NCBI GenBank assembly: GCA_945871285.1
Contig: CAMBWO010000002.1
Coordinates: 1-51,365 of the forward strand
Source: Pseudorhodobacter antarcticus
GTDB taxonomy: Bacteria > Pseudomonadota > Alphaproteobacteria > Rhodobacterales > Rhodobacteraceae
Reading direction: 5' to 3'
DNA: 51,365 nt
Under the pieces are notes generated by a model. The model made no database searches. It was not told where the DNA came from and was given only the letters and a program-made list of their open reading frames with translations. The translations under genes and the position numbers were made by a program. Numbering within the stretch: the first letter of the stretch is position 1; every line of letters starts with the position of its first letter. Below are positions 43,833 through 51,365 of the stretch, piece after piece.

Positions 43833-44849
43833 TTGAAGATCACCACCACACTCGTCACCGCCGCGACCCTTTGCCTTGCCGTGCTCGCAAGCCCGCTCGC
43901 AGCGCAGGACGCCACACCCGGCGCAGGCTTTTACAACGCGCTCAAGGGCAAGAAGATCGGCTTTGTCCCCATCGCGATGGGCTTCAACGAAACCCAGGCC
44001 TGGCGCACCGCGATGGAACGGCAAGCCGCCGCCCTTGGCTATGAAATCATCGTCCGCGATCCGAACTGGAGCATCGAGGCCGGTATCCAGGCGATCAATT
44101 CCCTGATCGACGAAAAGCCCGATATCCTGATCATCGAAAACATCGACAACAGGTCCTACAACCGCATGGTGCAGAAATCCATCGCGGCGGGCATCCTGAC
44201 CATCCAGACCCAGCAGCGGTCCGAAATTGCCAGCGACGCCTATATGGGGCCGGACTGGAACGAGATGGGCCGCAATGCCGTCGACGGCATGGTGCAACTG
44301 TGCGGCACGGACAGCGGCAAGAATGGCAAGATCGCCATCATTCAGGGTGCCCTGACCGCCCCGGCCAGCCTGCTGCAACAGGCCGGCATCGACGAGGCGC
44401 TGAAAGCGCATCCCGAAATCACGGTCGTTTCCAATCAGGCCGCAGACTGGGACGCGACCAAGGCCTATCAGATCGCCACCACCGTCCTGCAACAGGAACC
44501 CGACCTGTGCGGCATCGTCGGCTTTTGGGATGTGGCCGATGCAGGCATCGCCTCGGCTGTGAAAGAGGCCAATTTGCAGGGCAAGGTCGCCGTCATCACC
44601 TCGGGCAGCGGCGCGCGCGACTCGGCCTGTGACAAGATCGCCTCGGGTGATTTCACCTTCTACACCAGCTACAACACCGCAGGTCAGGGCCGCGATCTGA
44701 ATGCGATCATCCGCACCCTGCTGCAAACCATGCCAGCGCCGGGCAGCAAGCCCTTTGATCTGCTCAGCCCGCTGATCCGCATCACGAAAGACACGATGAC
44801 CCCCTCGTCGTGCTGGACGCTGGACGAACTGGCCCAGATCGGAGGCTAA
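43833..44849 (+). CDS. Module 2: periplasmic substrate-binding protein (RbsB-like)
   Basis: This 338-residue binding protein has a signal peptide (MKITTTLVTAATLCLAVLASPLAAQ). The mature part shows GKKIGFVPIAMGFNETQAW, GYEIIVRDPNWSIEAGIQAINSLIDE, CGIVGFWDVADAGIASAVKEA and the C-terminal MTPSSCWTLDELAQIGG shared with module 1. The start is a TTG eight bases after GGGAGGACAG; no ATG is better placed. Differences in the ligand-contacting region (for example IENIDNRSYNRMVQ against IQNNDNQSYNRLVQ) suggest related but not identical ligands in the two modules. Confidence 0.9.
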   Translation: MKITTTLVTAATLCLAVLASPLAAQDATPGAGFYNALKGKKIGFVPIAMGFNETQAWRTAMERQAAALGYEIIVRDPNWSIEAGIQAINSLIDEKPDILIIENIDNRSYNRMVQKSIAAGILTIQTQQRSEIASDAYMGPDWNEMGRNAVDGMVQLCGTDSGKNGKIAIIQGALTAPASLLQQAGIDEALKAHPEITVVSNQAADWDATKAYQIATTVLQQEPDLCGIVGFWDVADAGIASAVKEANLQGKVAVITSGSGARDSACDKIASGDFTFYTSYNTAGQGRDLNAIIRTLLQTMPAPGSKPFDLLSPLIRITKDTMTPSSCWTLDELAQIGG

Positions 44850-44854
44850 GCCGC

Positions 44855-44885
44855 CTTGCCGACCGCGCACCCTGCGGTCGGCAAG
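44855..44885 (+). terminator. GC hairpin between binding protein and fusion permease (module 2)
   Basis: CTTGCCGACCGC and GCGGTCGGCAAG form a perfect 12-bp stem with a 7-nt loop, starting five bases after the binding-protein stop. No T-run follows. It lies at the same place as the module 1 hairpin and probably stabilises the binding-protein message or lowers read-through to the permease. Confidence 0.5.
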
Positions 44886-44991
44886 CCGATTCCTGCGCAG
44901 AGATCGCAACGGAGCTTTCGAAAACTCCGGGTGCCCAATCGCGGCGGCGGCCCCCCCTGGCCGTCCCCTAGTTGCCAAACCGAGCAAAACC

Positions 44992-47112
44992 ATGACCCGT
45001 GACGACCTTGTCCGCTGGCGGTATCGCCTGATCCCCAACAACGTGCTGGGCGAGATTCTGTCCAAAACCTGGATAGACAACGCCGTTCCTGTCCTGCTGC
45101 TGTCCATCCTGCTGGCGGTCTTTGGCACGCTGGTGCCGAACCTTCTGTCGACGGGCAACCTCAGCAACCTGTCGCAGACGGTGGGGGAATATCTGCTGAT
45201 GGGTCTGGGCCTGACCATCGTCGTGATGGCGGGCGGGATTGACCTGTCGGTCGGCTCGGTCTTTGCGCTGGCCAATCTCTTGGTCATCGCGCTGGCCGGT
45301 TGGGCGGGCCTGTCGCTGTGGGTGGCGGTGCCGCTGACCTTGCTGGCGGGCGGGTTGGTCGGGCTGGTGAATGGCGTCCTTGTCGGCTACCTGCGCCTGC
45401 GCGCCTTTCTGACCACGCTCGTTACCCTGATCGTGGTGCGCGCGCTGGTGGACAGCCTTTTGCTGGGCTATTCTCAGCAAATCGGCGCCGCCCCGATTGT
45501 TTCGGGCTTTTGGGATTACCTGGCCTTCGGCACCTTTTACGGCATGGCCGCCAGCTTCATGGCCGCCGTCGCCTTGGCCGTGGCCGTTCATGTTTTCCTG
45601 ACCCGCCTGCGGCCCGGCTGGCACATCATCGCCGTCGGCGGATCGCGCCGGGCGGCCCATAACGCCGGGATCGACGTGCGCCGCACGGTCTGCCTGACCT
45701 ATGTCGCCTCGGGCGTGCTCGCCGCCCTCGCCGGCGTCTTTTACGCCGCCCGCCTGATGAGCCTTGGCGCCGAAACCGGGGTGGGCCTTGAAATCACGGT
45801 CCTGACCGCCGTCGTCCTTGGCGGCACCTCGCTTGGCGGCGGGCGCGGTTCGGTGGTCAAGACCGTGCTGGGCATCATCATCGTGGTCGTCATCACCAAC
45901 AGTCTGCTGCGCTTCAACCTGCCCAGCGGTTCCTCATCCCTCGCCCTTGGCATCATCCTGCTGCTCGCCGTCGCCATCGACGTCCGCTGGGTCAAGAACA
46001 AACGCAAGGTCCTGGACCAGACCTACGTCGCCCCCACCTATTTCGAGCTTCCCCCTTTGCCGGATGCCCGCCGCGGGGCCGCCACCCCCTATGCCGTGAA
46101 TGACCACCTCGCCTCAGCCGAACCCATCGGCCTTGGCCTGCTCGACGGTCCCGAGGATGTCATTCTGGACACCGACGACAACCTGTACACCGGCAGCCGC
46201 GATGGCAACATCCTGCGCCTGATGGCCCCCGACTACAAAACCATCGAGCATTTCGCCCATATCGGCGGCCAACCCCTCGGCCTCGCCTTCGACCGGGCCG
46301 GCAACCTGGTAACCTGCGTCGCGGGGATGGGCCTTTATATGGTCCGCCCCAACCGCGAGGTTGTGAAACTGTCCGATGAAACCAACCGCACCCTGTTTTC
46401 CATCATCGACGACAGCCGGATGCGTCTTGCCGACGACCTTGACATCGCCCCTGATGGCCGGGTGTTCTTCAGCGAGGCCACCATCCGCTATTCCCTGCAC
46501 GACTGGATGGTCGACGCCCTCGAAGGGCGCGGCAATGGCCGCATCATCTGTTACGATCCCCGCGACGGGTCCTCGCGCACCGTCCTGCCCCGCCTGCAAT
46601 TTCCCAACGGCATCTGTATGGTGCCGGATGGCCAATCTTTCCTCTATGCCGAAACCTGGGGCTGCCGCGTCAGCCGCTATTACTTCGATGGCCCCAAAAA
46701 GGGCCGCACCGAAATCGTCATCGCCAACCTGCCGGGCTACCCCGACAACATCAACCGCGCCTCGGATGGCACCTTCTGGCTTGCCATGATCGGAATGCGC
46801 ACCCCGGCCTTCGATCTGTCGCAACGCATGCCCGGCTTTCGCCGCCGCATGGCAATGCAGGTCGCGCGTGACCAGTGGGTGTTCCCCAACCTCAACACCG
46901 GCGGCGTGATCAAGTTCGACCTTGCAGGTCAGGTCCTGCAATCGCTGTGGGATGGCGAGGGAGGCCGCCACCCGCAAGTCACCTCGATGCGCGAACACAA
47001 GGGCTGGCTCTACCTCGGCGGCATCTTCAACAACCGCATCGGGCGCATCAGACTTCCCGACGCCGACCAGACCTGGACCGCACAGGCGTCCTATTGGGGG
47101 GCCAAATCATGA
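44992..47112 (+). CDS. Module 2: RbsC-like permease fused to a C-terminal strictosidine-synthase/SMP-30-like beta-propeller
   Basis: This protein has 706 residues, the same length as the module 1 paralog. Residues 1-335 form the CUT2 permease (GLTIVVMAGGIDLSVGSVF, VGGSRRAAHNAGIDVRRTV, VVLGGTSLGGGRGS); residues about 375-706 form the propeller (GPEDVILDTDDNLYTGSRDGN, SEATIRYSLHDWM, FLYAETWGCRVSRYYFDGPKK, NLPGYPDNINRASDGTFW, YLGGIFNNRIGRIRL). The linker is not interrupted by a stop or frameshift, and the fusion is kept in both copies, so it is not a sequencing error. The propeller should face the cytoplasm. The role is unknown: an esterase/lactonase acting at the exit, or a ligand gate. Confidence 0.9.
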   Translation: MTRDDLVRWRYRLIPNNVLGEILSKTWIDNAVPVLLLSILLAVFGTLVPNLLSTGNLSNLSQTVGEYLLMGLGLTIVVMAGGIDLSVGSVFALANLLVIALAGWAGLSLWVAVPLTLLAGGLVGLVNGVLVGYLRLRAFLTTLVTLIVVRALVDSLLLGYSQQIGAAPIVSGFWDYLAFGTFYGMAASFMAAVALAVAVHVFLTRLRPGWHIIAVGGSRRAAHNAGIDVRRTVCLTYVASGVLAALAGVFYAARLMSLGAETGVGLEITVLTAVVLGGTSLGGGRGSVVKTVLGIIIVVVITNSLLRFNLPSGSSSLALGIILLLAVAIDVRWVKNKRKVLDQTYVAPTYFELPPLPDARRGAATPYAVNDHLASAEPIGLGLLDGPEDVILDTDDNLYTGSRDGNILRLMAPDYKTIEHFAHIGGQPLGLAFDRAGNLVTCVAGMGLYMVRPNREVVKLSDETNRTLFSIIDDSRMRLADDLDIAPDGRVFFSEATIRYSLHDWMVDALEGRGNGRIICYDPRDGSSRTVLPRLQFPNGICMVPDGQSFLYAETWGCRVSRYYFDGPKKGRTEIVIANLPGYPDNINRASDGTFWLAMIGMRTPAFDLSQRMPGFRRRMAMQVARDQWVFPNLNTGGVIKFDLAGQVLQSLWDGEGGRHPQVTSMREHKGWLYLGGIFNNRIGRIRLPDADQTWTAQASYWGAKS

Positions 47113-48152
47113 TCTCCTGGGTCCGCTCCCGCATCGACACCTTTCTGGGCCAGGGCGACGCCGCCGTGACCGTCCCGCCGATGGACGGCGCGCTGTCGCC
47201 CAACACCCGGCTGGACCGCGCCGCCCTTGTCGCACGGATGGATTCCCCCGACGACATCGCCCAGGGTGACGCCACCTATGTCTCCAGCGGCAACACCGTC
47301 TACCGCCTTGCGCCGGACGGCACCCCCGAACCCTTTCACCACTTTGCTGAAACCATCACCTGCCTTGCCGCACGGGGCGACCGGCTGGCCGTGGGCCAGG
47401 CCGACACCATCATCCTGCTGCACGAAGGCTGCGAAACCATCGTTTCCGTCCCATGCCCCACTGCGCTTGCATTCAACGGCGACACCCTGATCGCGACCCA
47501 AGGCTCCAGCCGCAATGCGCCGCACCAGTGGAAACATGACCTGATGCAGCGCGGATCGACCGGTGCCGTCTGGCAGATCGCCCCGAACGCCGCACCCAAA
47601 CCCCTCGCCACCGGGCTTGCCTGGCCGAACGGCATCGCCATCACGCCCATCGGCATCGTCATCTCGGAAAGCTGGCACCACCGCCTGATCCGGCTTGGCA
47701 CCGCCCAACCCGTCCTGTCCGACCTGCCCGGCTATCCCGCGCGCCTCGCCCCGGCGCGGGATGGCTGGTGGCTTGCCCTTTTTGCCCCGCGCGGCCAACT
47801 GGTCGAATTCGTCCTGCGGGAACGCCGCTACTGCACCCGCATGATGGCCGAGATTGACCCCGACAACTGGCTTGCCCCCGCCATCGCCCCGCCCAAAAGC
47901 TTTCTTGAACCCATGATGGGCGGGGCGCTGCGCTCCCACGGCTTCGCCAAACCTTGGGCGCCCTCAAACTCCTATGGGCTGCTCGTGTGCCTTGACGCCC
48001 ATTTCCGCCCGATCCGCAGCTTTCACAGCCGCGCCGATGGCACCCGCCACGGCATCACGGCGGCACTGGACCTCGGGTCACATGTCCTCGTCGCCTCGCA
48101 CGGCGGCAACGCGCTGCTCAAACTTGACCCGACGGCGGGGGACCGACCATGA
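47109..48152 (+). CDS. Module 2: free-standing SMP-30/strictosidine-synthase-like beta-propeller protein
   Basis: This 347-residue propeller protein without a signal peptide is a paralog of the module 1 protein (shared TVPPMDGALSPNTRLDRAAL, GSSRNAPHQWKHDLMQRGSTG, LSDLPGYPARLAP, LEPMMGGALRSHGFAKPWAP). The start MISWVRS is set by the ATGA overlap with the fusion gene; the long ORF-track start lies inside it. The histidine-rich tract near ISESWHHRL falls where propeller lactonases bind metal, though I cannot assign residues. It is co-translated with the transporter, so a direct partner role with the fused propeller is likely. Confidence 0.75.
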   Translation: MISWVRSRIDTFLGQGDAAVTVPPMDGALSPNTRLDRAALVARMDSPDDIAQGDATYVSSGNTVYRLAPDGTPEPFHHFAETITCLAARGDRLAVGQADTIILLHEGCETIVSVPCPTALAFNGDTLIATQGSSRNAPHQWKHDLMQRGSTGAVWQIAPNAAPKPLATGLAWPNGIAITPIGIVISESWHHRLIRLGTAQPVLSDLPGYPARLAPARDGWWLALFAPRGQLVEFVLRERRYCTRMMAEIDPDNWLAPAIAPPKSFLEPMMGGALRSHGFAKPWAPSNSYGLLVCLDAHFRPIRSFHSRADGTRHGITAALDLGSHVLVASHGGNALLKLDPTAGDRP

Positions 48153-49639
48153 CCGAACCCCTTGTCTGCCTGTCCCAGATCACCAAGGAATATTTTGGCG
48201 TTCCCGCCATCCGCGCTGTCGATTTCACGGTCTGGCCCGGCGAAGTCCACGCCCTTGTCGGGGAAAACGGGGCCGGAAAATCCACCCTGACCAAGGTCAT
48301 GGTCGGCATCACCGCCCCCACCTCGGGCACCATCGCGGTTGACGGCCAGCTCGTCACCCTGCGCTCCCCGGCCGAGGCGCTCAATCTGGGCCTCGCCATG
48401 GTGTTTCAGGAAACCAGCCTCGTGCCGTCGATGACGGTGGCGCAGAACCTGTATCTCGGTCAGGAACATTTCTTCACCCGCCTGCGCGGCATGTATATCG
48501 CCGCGCAGCAATTCCTCCAGTCGCTGAACTTCAACGTCGATCCGATGACCCCGGTCGCGTCCCTTGGTGCGGCGCAAAAGCAGATGGTCGAAATCGCCCG
48601 CGCCGTTCTGCGCAAGGCCCGGCTGATCATCTTCGATGAACCCACCGCCGCCCTGACACCCGAGGAAAAGCATCACTTCTTCGCCCTGATCGAACGGCTC
48701 AAGGCCAGCGGTGTCGCCGTGGTCTTCATCTCTCATGCCATCGAAGAGGCGTTGCAAATCGCCGACCGCATCACAGTCCTGCGCGATGGCGAGGTGGTGA
48801 CAACCGACGCCGCCCAGACCTTTGACCGCGCTTCCATCATCCGCGCCATGGTCGGCCGCACCCTGTCGGACGAACTTTACACCCGCAAGGATGGCCAGAC
48901 GCGCCCGCCTCAGGACCTTGTCCTGTCGGTGCAAAACCTGTCGATGGGCTCGATGGTCCGCAACACGTCGTTTTCCGTCTATGCCGGTCAGGTGACGGGC
49001 ATCTTTGGCCTGATCGGCTCGGGGCGGACCGAAACCGCCAAGGTCGTGGCCGGGGTGCTGAAACGCAACCTGTTTCACGGCGGCAAGGTCAGCCTTTTCG
49101 CCCGCGCCGTCCGCTACCGGATGCCGCGTCAGGCCATGCTGGACGGCATCGTCTACGTGACCGAAGACCGCAAGACCGAAGGCTTTTTCGAAGGCATGTC
49201 CATCGCCGAAAACATCTTTGCCGGCCGCCTGACCGCCCGGGGTCCCCGCGTCGTCAGGCCGGCCCAGATGATGAAACTGGCCGAGGATTGGCGTGACAAG
49301 CTGAACATCCGCGCCATTGATGCGGATGCCCGCGTCGTCGAACTGTCCGGCGGCAATCAGCAAAAGGTGGTGGTCGCCAAATCGCTGGTCCAGCGCCCGA
49401 AACTCGTGATCTTTGACGAACCGACCCGCGGCGTCGACGTGGGCGCCATCGCCGAGATTCACGCCATCATCAAGGGTCTGGCCGATGACGGCCTTGCCGT
49501 GGTGGTCATCTCCTCTTACCTCCCCGAAGTTCTGAACCTGTCGGACCGCATCCTGGTGGCCCGCCAAGGCCGCATCGTCGAGGAATTCGCCCCCCAGGAC
49601 GCAAGCGAAGAGACGATCATGTATGCCGCCGTCCACTGA
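48149..49639 (+). CDS. Module 2: RbsA-like ABC importer ATPase (two nucleotide-binding domains)
   Basis: This 496-residue double ATPase parallels module 1: domain 1 Walker A GENGAGKST, signature region LGAAQKQ, Walker B LIIFDEPTAALTPEE; domain 2 degenerate P-loop GLIGSGRTETAK, signature LSGGNQQK, Walker B LVIFDEPTRGVDVGA. It energises the pair of module 2 permeases on the cytoplasmic side. It is the last gene of module 2, with its start overlapping the propeller gene by ATGA. The LG-for-LS change in the first signature is shared with module 1. Confidence 0.92.
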   Translation: MTEPLVCLSQITKEYFGVPAIRAVDFTVWPGEVHALVGENGAGKSTLTKVMVGITAPTSGTIAVDGQLVTLRSPAEALNLGLAMVFQETSLVPSMTVAQNLYLGQEHFFTRLRGMYIAAQQFLQSLNFNVDPMTPVASLGAAQKQMVEIARAVLRKARLIIFDEPTAALTPEEKHHFFALIERLKASGVAVVFISHAIEEALQIADRITVLRDGEVVTTDAAQTFDRASIIRAMVGRTLSDELYTRKDGQTRPPQDLVLSVQNLSMGSMVRNTSFSVYAGQVTGIFGLIGSGRTETAKVVAGVLKRNLFHGGKVSLFARAVRYRMPRQAMLDGIVYVTEDRKTEGFFEGMSIAENIFAGRLTARGPRVVRPAQMMKLAEDWRDKLNIRAIDADARVVELSGGNQQKVVVAKSLVQRPKLVIFDEPTRGVDVGAIAEIHAIIKGLADDGLAVVVISSYLPEVLNLSDRILVARQGRIVEEFAPQDASEETIMYAAVH

Positions 49640-49714
49640 CCAAAGGCCCGGCAAATGGTTTCCACCCGGTTAATGTAAAATGCCAAGCCATTGACACTAA
49701 TGGATAAAAATATG

Positions 49715-49730
49715 TGTCCACGCGTGGACA
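49715..49730. repeat. Perfect 16-bp palindrome TGTCCACGCGTGGACA, copy 2 of 2
   Basis: TGTCCACGCGTGGACA is fully self-complementary and matches the element at 5967-5984 apart from one central base. It lies in the 98-base convergent gap between module 2 and the SnoaL-like gene, seven bases from the latter's stop codon. Confidence 0.55.
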
Positions 49731-49737
49731 AACCGAC

Positions 49738-50244
49738 CTAACGCCGCGTGATCCGGGGCGAGGGCGTCTCGGCCGGGCTCGGCAACCGCTCGGACGGCTC
49801 GAACGGCGGGTCGATCCACCCGTCACTCCCCGCGACGGTCAGCCGACGGTTTTCTATCCGCCAGCCCTCGTCGGTCAGCCGGTGGCGATCATGATAACGC
49901 CCCCACAGATCAATTCGCCGCCCCTCCGCCAGCGTCAGATGCCAGGCATAGACATAGGCCGTCGACTGCGCCGTGTCCGGCCCGGTCAGGGTGACCTTGA
50001 TGTTCGACACATGGTGACTGGTCCGGCTGAACGGTGCCAATGTCCTCGCAAACATCAACGCCAGATCCGCCCGCCCGATCACGGCATGCCCCGAGCCCAG
50101 CTCGAAACAGCCATCCTCGCAGAACACGCGGCTGACCAGCAGGGCTGCATCGTTGCGGTCTACGAAGTGGCTATAATCTGCCAGCAAGTCCACAATGAGA
50201 CGCCGCTGCTCCAGTTCCCAAACCAGCCGTTCCGTCTCGCTCAT
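49738..50244 (-). CDS. SnoaL/NTF2-like fold protein
   Basis: This 168-residue protein of the SnoaL-like/nuclear transport factor 2 fold has ELEQRRLIVDLLADYSHFVDRNDAALLVSRVFCEDGCFELGSG, HHVSNIKVTLTGPDTAQSTAYVYAWHL, DLWGRYHDRHRLTDEGWRIENRRLTV. Members are cyclases, ketosteroid isomerase-like enzymes, ring-hydroxylating beta-subunit-like proteins or dehydratases. The start MSETERLVW is chosen because the upstream 53 residues look non-coding. It converges on module 2. A role in processing the imported compound is possible but only suggested by position. Confidence 0.75.
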   Translation of the reverse strand: MSETERLVWELEQRRLIVDLLADYSHFVDRNDAALLVSRVFCEDGCFELGSGHAVIGRADLALMFARTLAPFSRTSHHVSNIKVTLTGPDTAQSTAYVYAWHLTLAEGRRIDLWGRYHDRHRLTDEGWRIENRRLTVAGSDGWIDPPFEPSERLPSPAETPSPRITRR

Positions 50245-50632
50245 CGTATCACCCTGGACCACAGCGCCGCGCAATATCAGCGCCACGCCGAACCATACAG
50301 AAGCCATCGGCAAAAGCACAGGGCAACTGGGCTGCGGGCGGCCATCCGGCGTACCGCTTCGGCGCTGCAAGGGGTCCGGACTGCCCGTCGGCTCCCAAGG
50401 CAAGCGGCAACAGCTCTTTTTCAGGCATGCAACGGGGTGCTGTTGCAGAACTCACGCTTGAGCTGTCAACGGCGGCGTAGAATCCTGCAACTGGGGAGGA
50501 GCAAACGTCGGCCAATGGGGATCTTGTTGATTTTCACGCAGAACTGAGCCGGGTCTGGAGTGAACCCCACGGACTGGAACACAGGGTCCGAAAGATCTGA
50601 TACGCTGAACGGGCCTTGCATGGAGAAGGTTC
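50245..50632. other. 388-base gap without a supported gene
   Basis: This stretch separates the SnoaL-like gene from the IS3-type remnant. Several short ORFs of the track fall here but none looks like a protein. It must hold the promoter of the SnoaL-like gene at its left end; the right part is probably degraded insertion-sequence DNA. Confidence 0.35.
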
Positions 50633-50941
50633 ATGTCATCACCAGGTCCCTATCGTCGACATTCGACACCGTTCAATCTGCAGTTGCGCTAGGATATACG
50701 TGCTGGCATCATCGGTCGGCGCGATGCGCAGCGCAGCCTTAACATCTCCGCCAACCTCATCCAGCTGTGGCTGACCCAGTTCGACCGCGGCGAGTTGACG
50801 AACGAAGAGGCTGAAGCTGGCGTGATCGCCGAATGCGAGACCTGCATTGCCGCCCTTGAGCGCAAGGTGGGTCAGCTGACAATGGAGCTGAATCTTGCCA
50901 AGAAAACACCGCCGATGCCGACCGCGGCCGGCAGCGAGTGA
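50633..50941 (+). pseudogene. IS3-family transposase OrfA with an internal stop
   Basis: From an ATG at 50633 the frame reads YRRHSTPFNLQLR, then TAG at 50690, then GRRDAQRSLNISANLIQLWLTQFDRGELTNEEAEA and the coiled-coil-like AALERKVGQLTMELNLAKKTPP, ending at 50941. This is the helix-turn-helix plus leucine-zipper pattern of IS3-type OrfA (DNA recognition and dimerisation). Only one nonsense mutation breaks the frame. The ORF track misses it for that reason. Confidence 0.7.
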
Positions 50942-51041
50942 CCTTAGGTCATCAACGGCGCCGCCGCCTGCTCCATCAGGCGGGGGTGCAAAGCCATGAA
51001 CCTACCGCGCAAGGAGATACAATTGTCGTTCCTCCGAGAAG

Positions 51042-51224
51042 GCCGAAGGGCTTACAGACGCCGAGCTGACTTCCATCATCGAGGACATCCAGGATGAGTT
51101 GCCCTGCTACGGCTATCGGCGCGTGAACTAGGAGCTTCGGCGTCACGGATTTATCATCAATCAAAAGAGGGTAGCACGAGTGATGCGTCTGGCGGGGCTT
51201 GGCATCAAGCCCCGCACGGAACGT
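51042..51224 (+). pseudogene. IS3-family transposase OrfB, N-terminal remnant
   Basis: The frame at 51051 reads LTDAELTSIIEDIQDELPCYGYRRVN, then TAG at 51129, then ELRRHGFIINQKRVARVMRLAGLGIKPRT. This is the HTH_21-like region at the start of IS3 OrfB (GYRRV...INxKRVxRxMR). The integrase catalytic core is not present before the similarity ends at about 51224. The element is dead. Confidence 0.7.
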
Positions 51225-51365
51225 GTCAACGACTTTGAGACAGCGGGTTTTTTTAGTTTAGGCTTGGGCTGGCTCCGTCTTCTTGGGCGGGTTGATCCAG
51301 ACAGCAGTCGGGATTTGGGGTGGTTTGGGACGCTGGCGGACGAATCTCTCTGGGGTGCTGAGAAA
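51225..51365. other. Unassigned end of window, possibly a second insertion sequence
   Basis: After the OrfB remnant the sequence changes character (GTGTCAACGACTTTGAGACAGCGGGTTTTTTTAG). On the minus strand a proline-rich open frame ends in NPPKKTEPAQA, which resembles a transposase C-terminal tail. I cannot name the element from the part seen. Confidence 0.25.

Noticed and set aside
43686-45287. 533-codon minus-strand ORF across module 2
   Set aside because: It spans parts of three plus-strand genes and has no motif; an antisense artefact.

Overview
The window reads as chromosomal or megaplasmid DNA of a GC-rich alphaproteobacterium, most likely a Rhodobacteraceae-type organism. The support is indirect: GC-rich codon use, a CtrA-type box, an NDUFS4-like complex I gene next to a DUF2125-type gene, a BMP-family nucleoside transporter, and very compact operons with ATGA overlaps. 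No rRNA, replication gene or CRISPR array was seen.

Layout. (1) 1-375: the 3' end of an enolase-superfamily gene. (2) 0.4-7.3 kb: a BMP-type ABC importer operon (minus strand), a divergent CDA-fold nucleoside/nucleobase deaminase and a CodA-like cytosine deaminase; together they look like a nucleobase scavenging unit. (3) 7.4-13.8 kb: housekeeping and small envelope genes (small lipoprotein, GlsB-like protein, glycine-zipper protein, uvrB, NDUFS4-like subunit, DUF2125-like protein, GNAT). (4) 13.8-18.1 kb: tRNA-Arg(UCU) followed by a graveyard of truncated unrelated genes that ends in a truncated IS6-type transposase. (5) 18.2-49.6 kb: a large import-and-catabolism island. (6) 49.7-51.4 kb: a SnoaL/NTF2-like gene and IS3-family remnants.

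The island is the notable part. Two paralogous RbsABC-like importers sit in opposite orientation at its two ends (18.2-24.9 kb on minus, 42.8-49.6 kb on plus). Both have the same gene order: permease, periplasmic binding protein, a permease fused to a C-terminal strictosidine-synthase/SMP-30-like beta-propeller (706 residues in each copy), a second free-standing beta-propeller protein, and a double ATPase. Between them lie two TetR regulators, a GST-like protein and a 14-gene minus-strand operon. That operon encodes two acyl-CoA dehydrogenases, E1alpha/E1beta/E2 of a 2-oxoacid dehydrogenase, two MaoC-fold proteins, an acyl-CoA ligase, a thiolase, 3-hydroxyisobutyryl-CoA hydrolase, 3-hydroxyisobutyrate dehydrogenase, two crotonases and a zinc-type oxidoreductase. 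A second acyl-CoA ligase heads importer module 2, divergent from the big operon.

Interpretation (inference): the importers bring in a compound that the intracellular propellers bind or hydrolyse, as lactonase- or esterase-like enzymes or as sensors. The acyl part is then activated by CoA ligases and degraded through a valine-like route (isobutyryl-CoA, methacrylyl-CoA, 3-hydroxyisobutyrate, methylmalonate semialdehyde) plus thiolysis. The substrate is unknown. Control is suggested by a perfect TetR-type palindrome before module 1 and by an inverted pair of near-identical promoter/operator elements between the big operon and module 2. IS remnants border the island on both sides.
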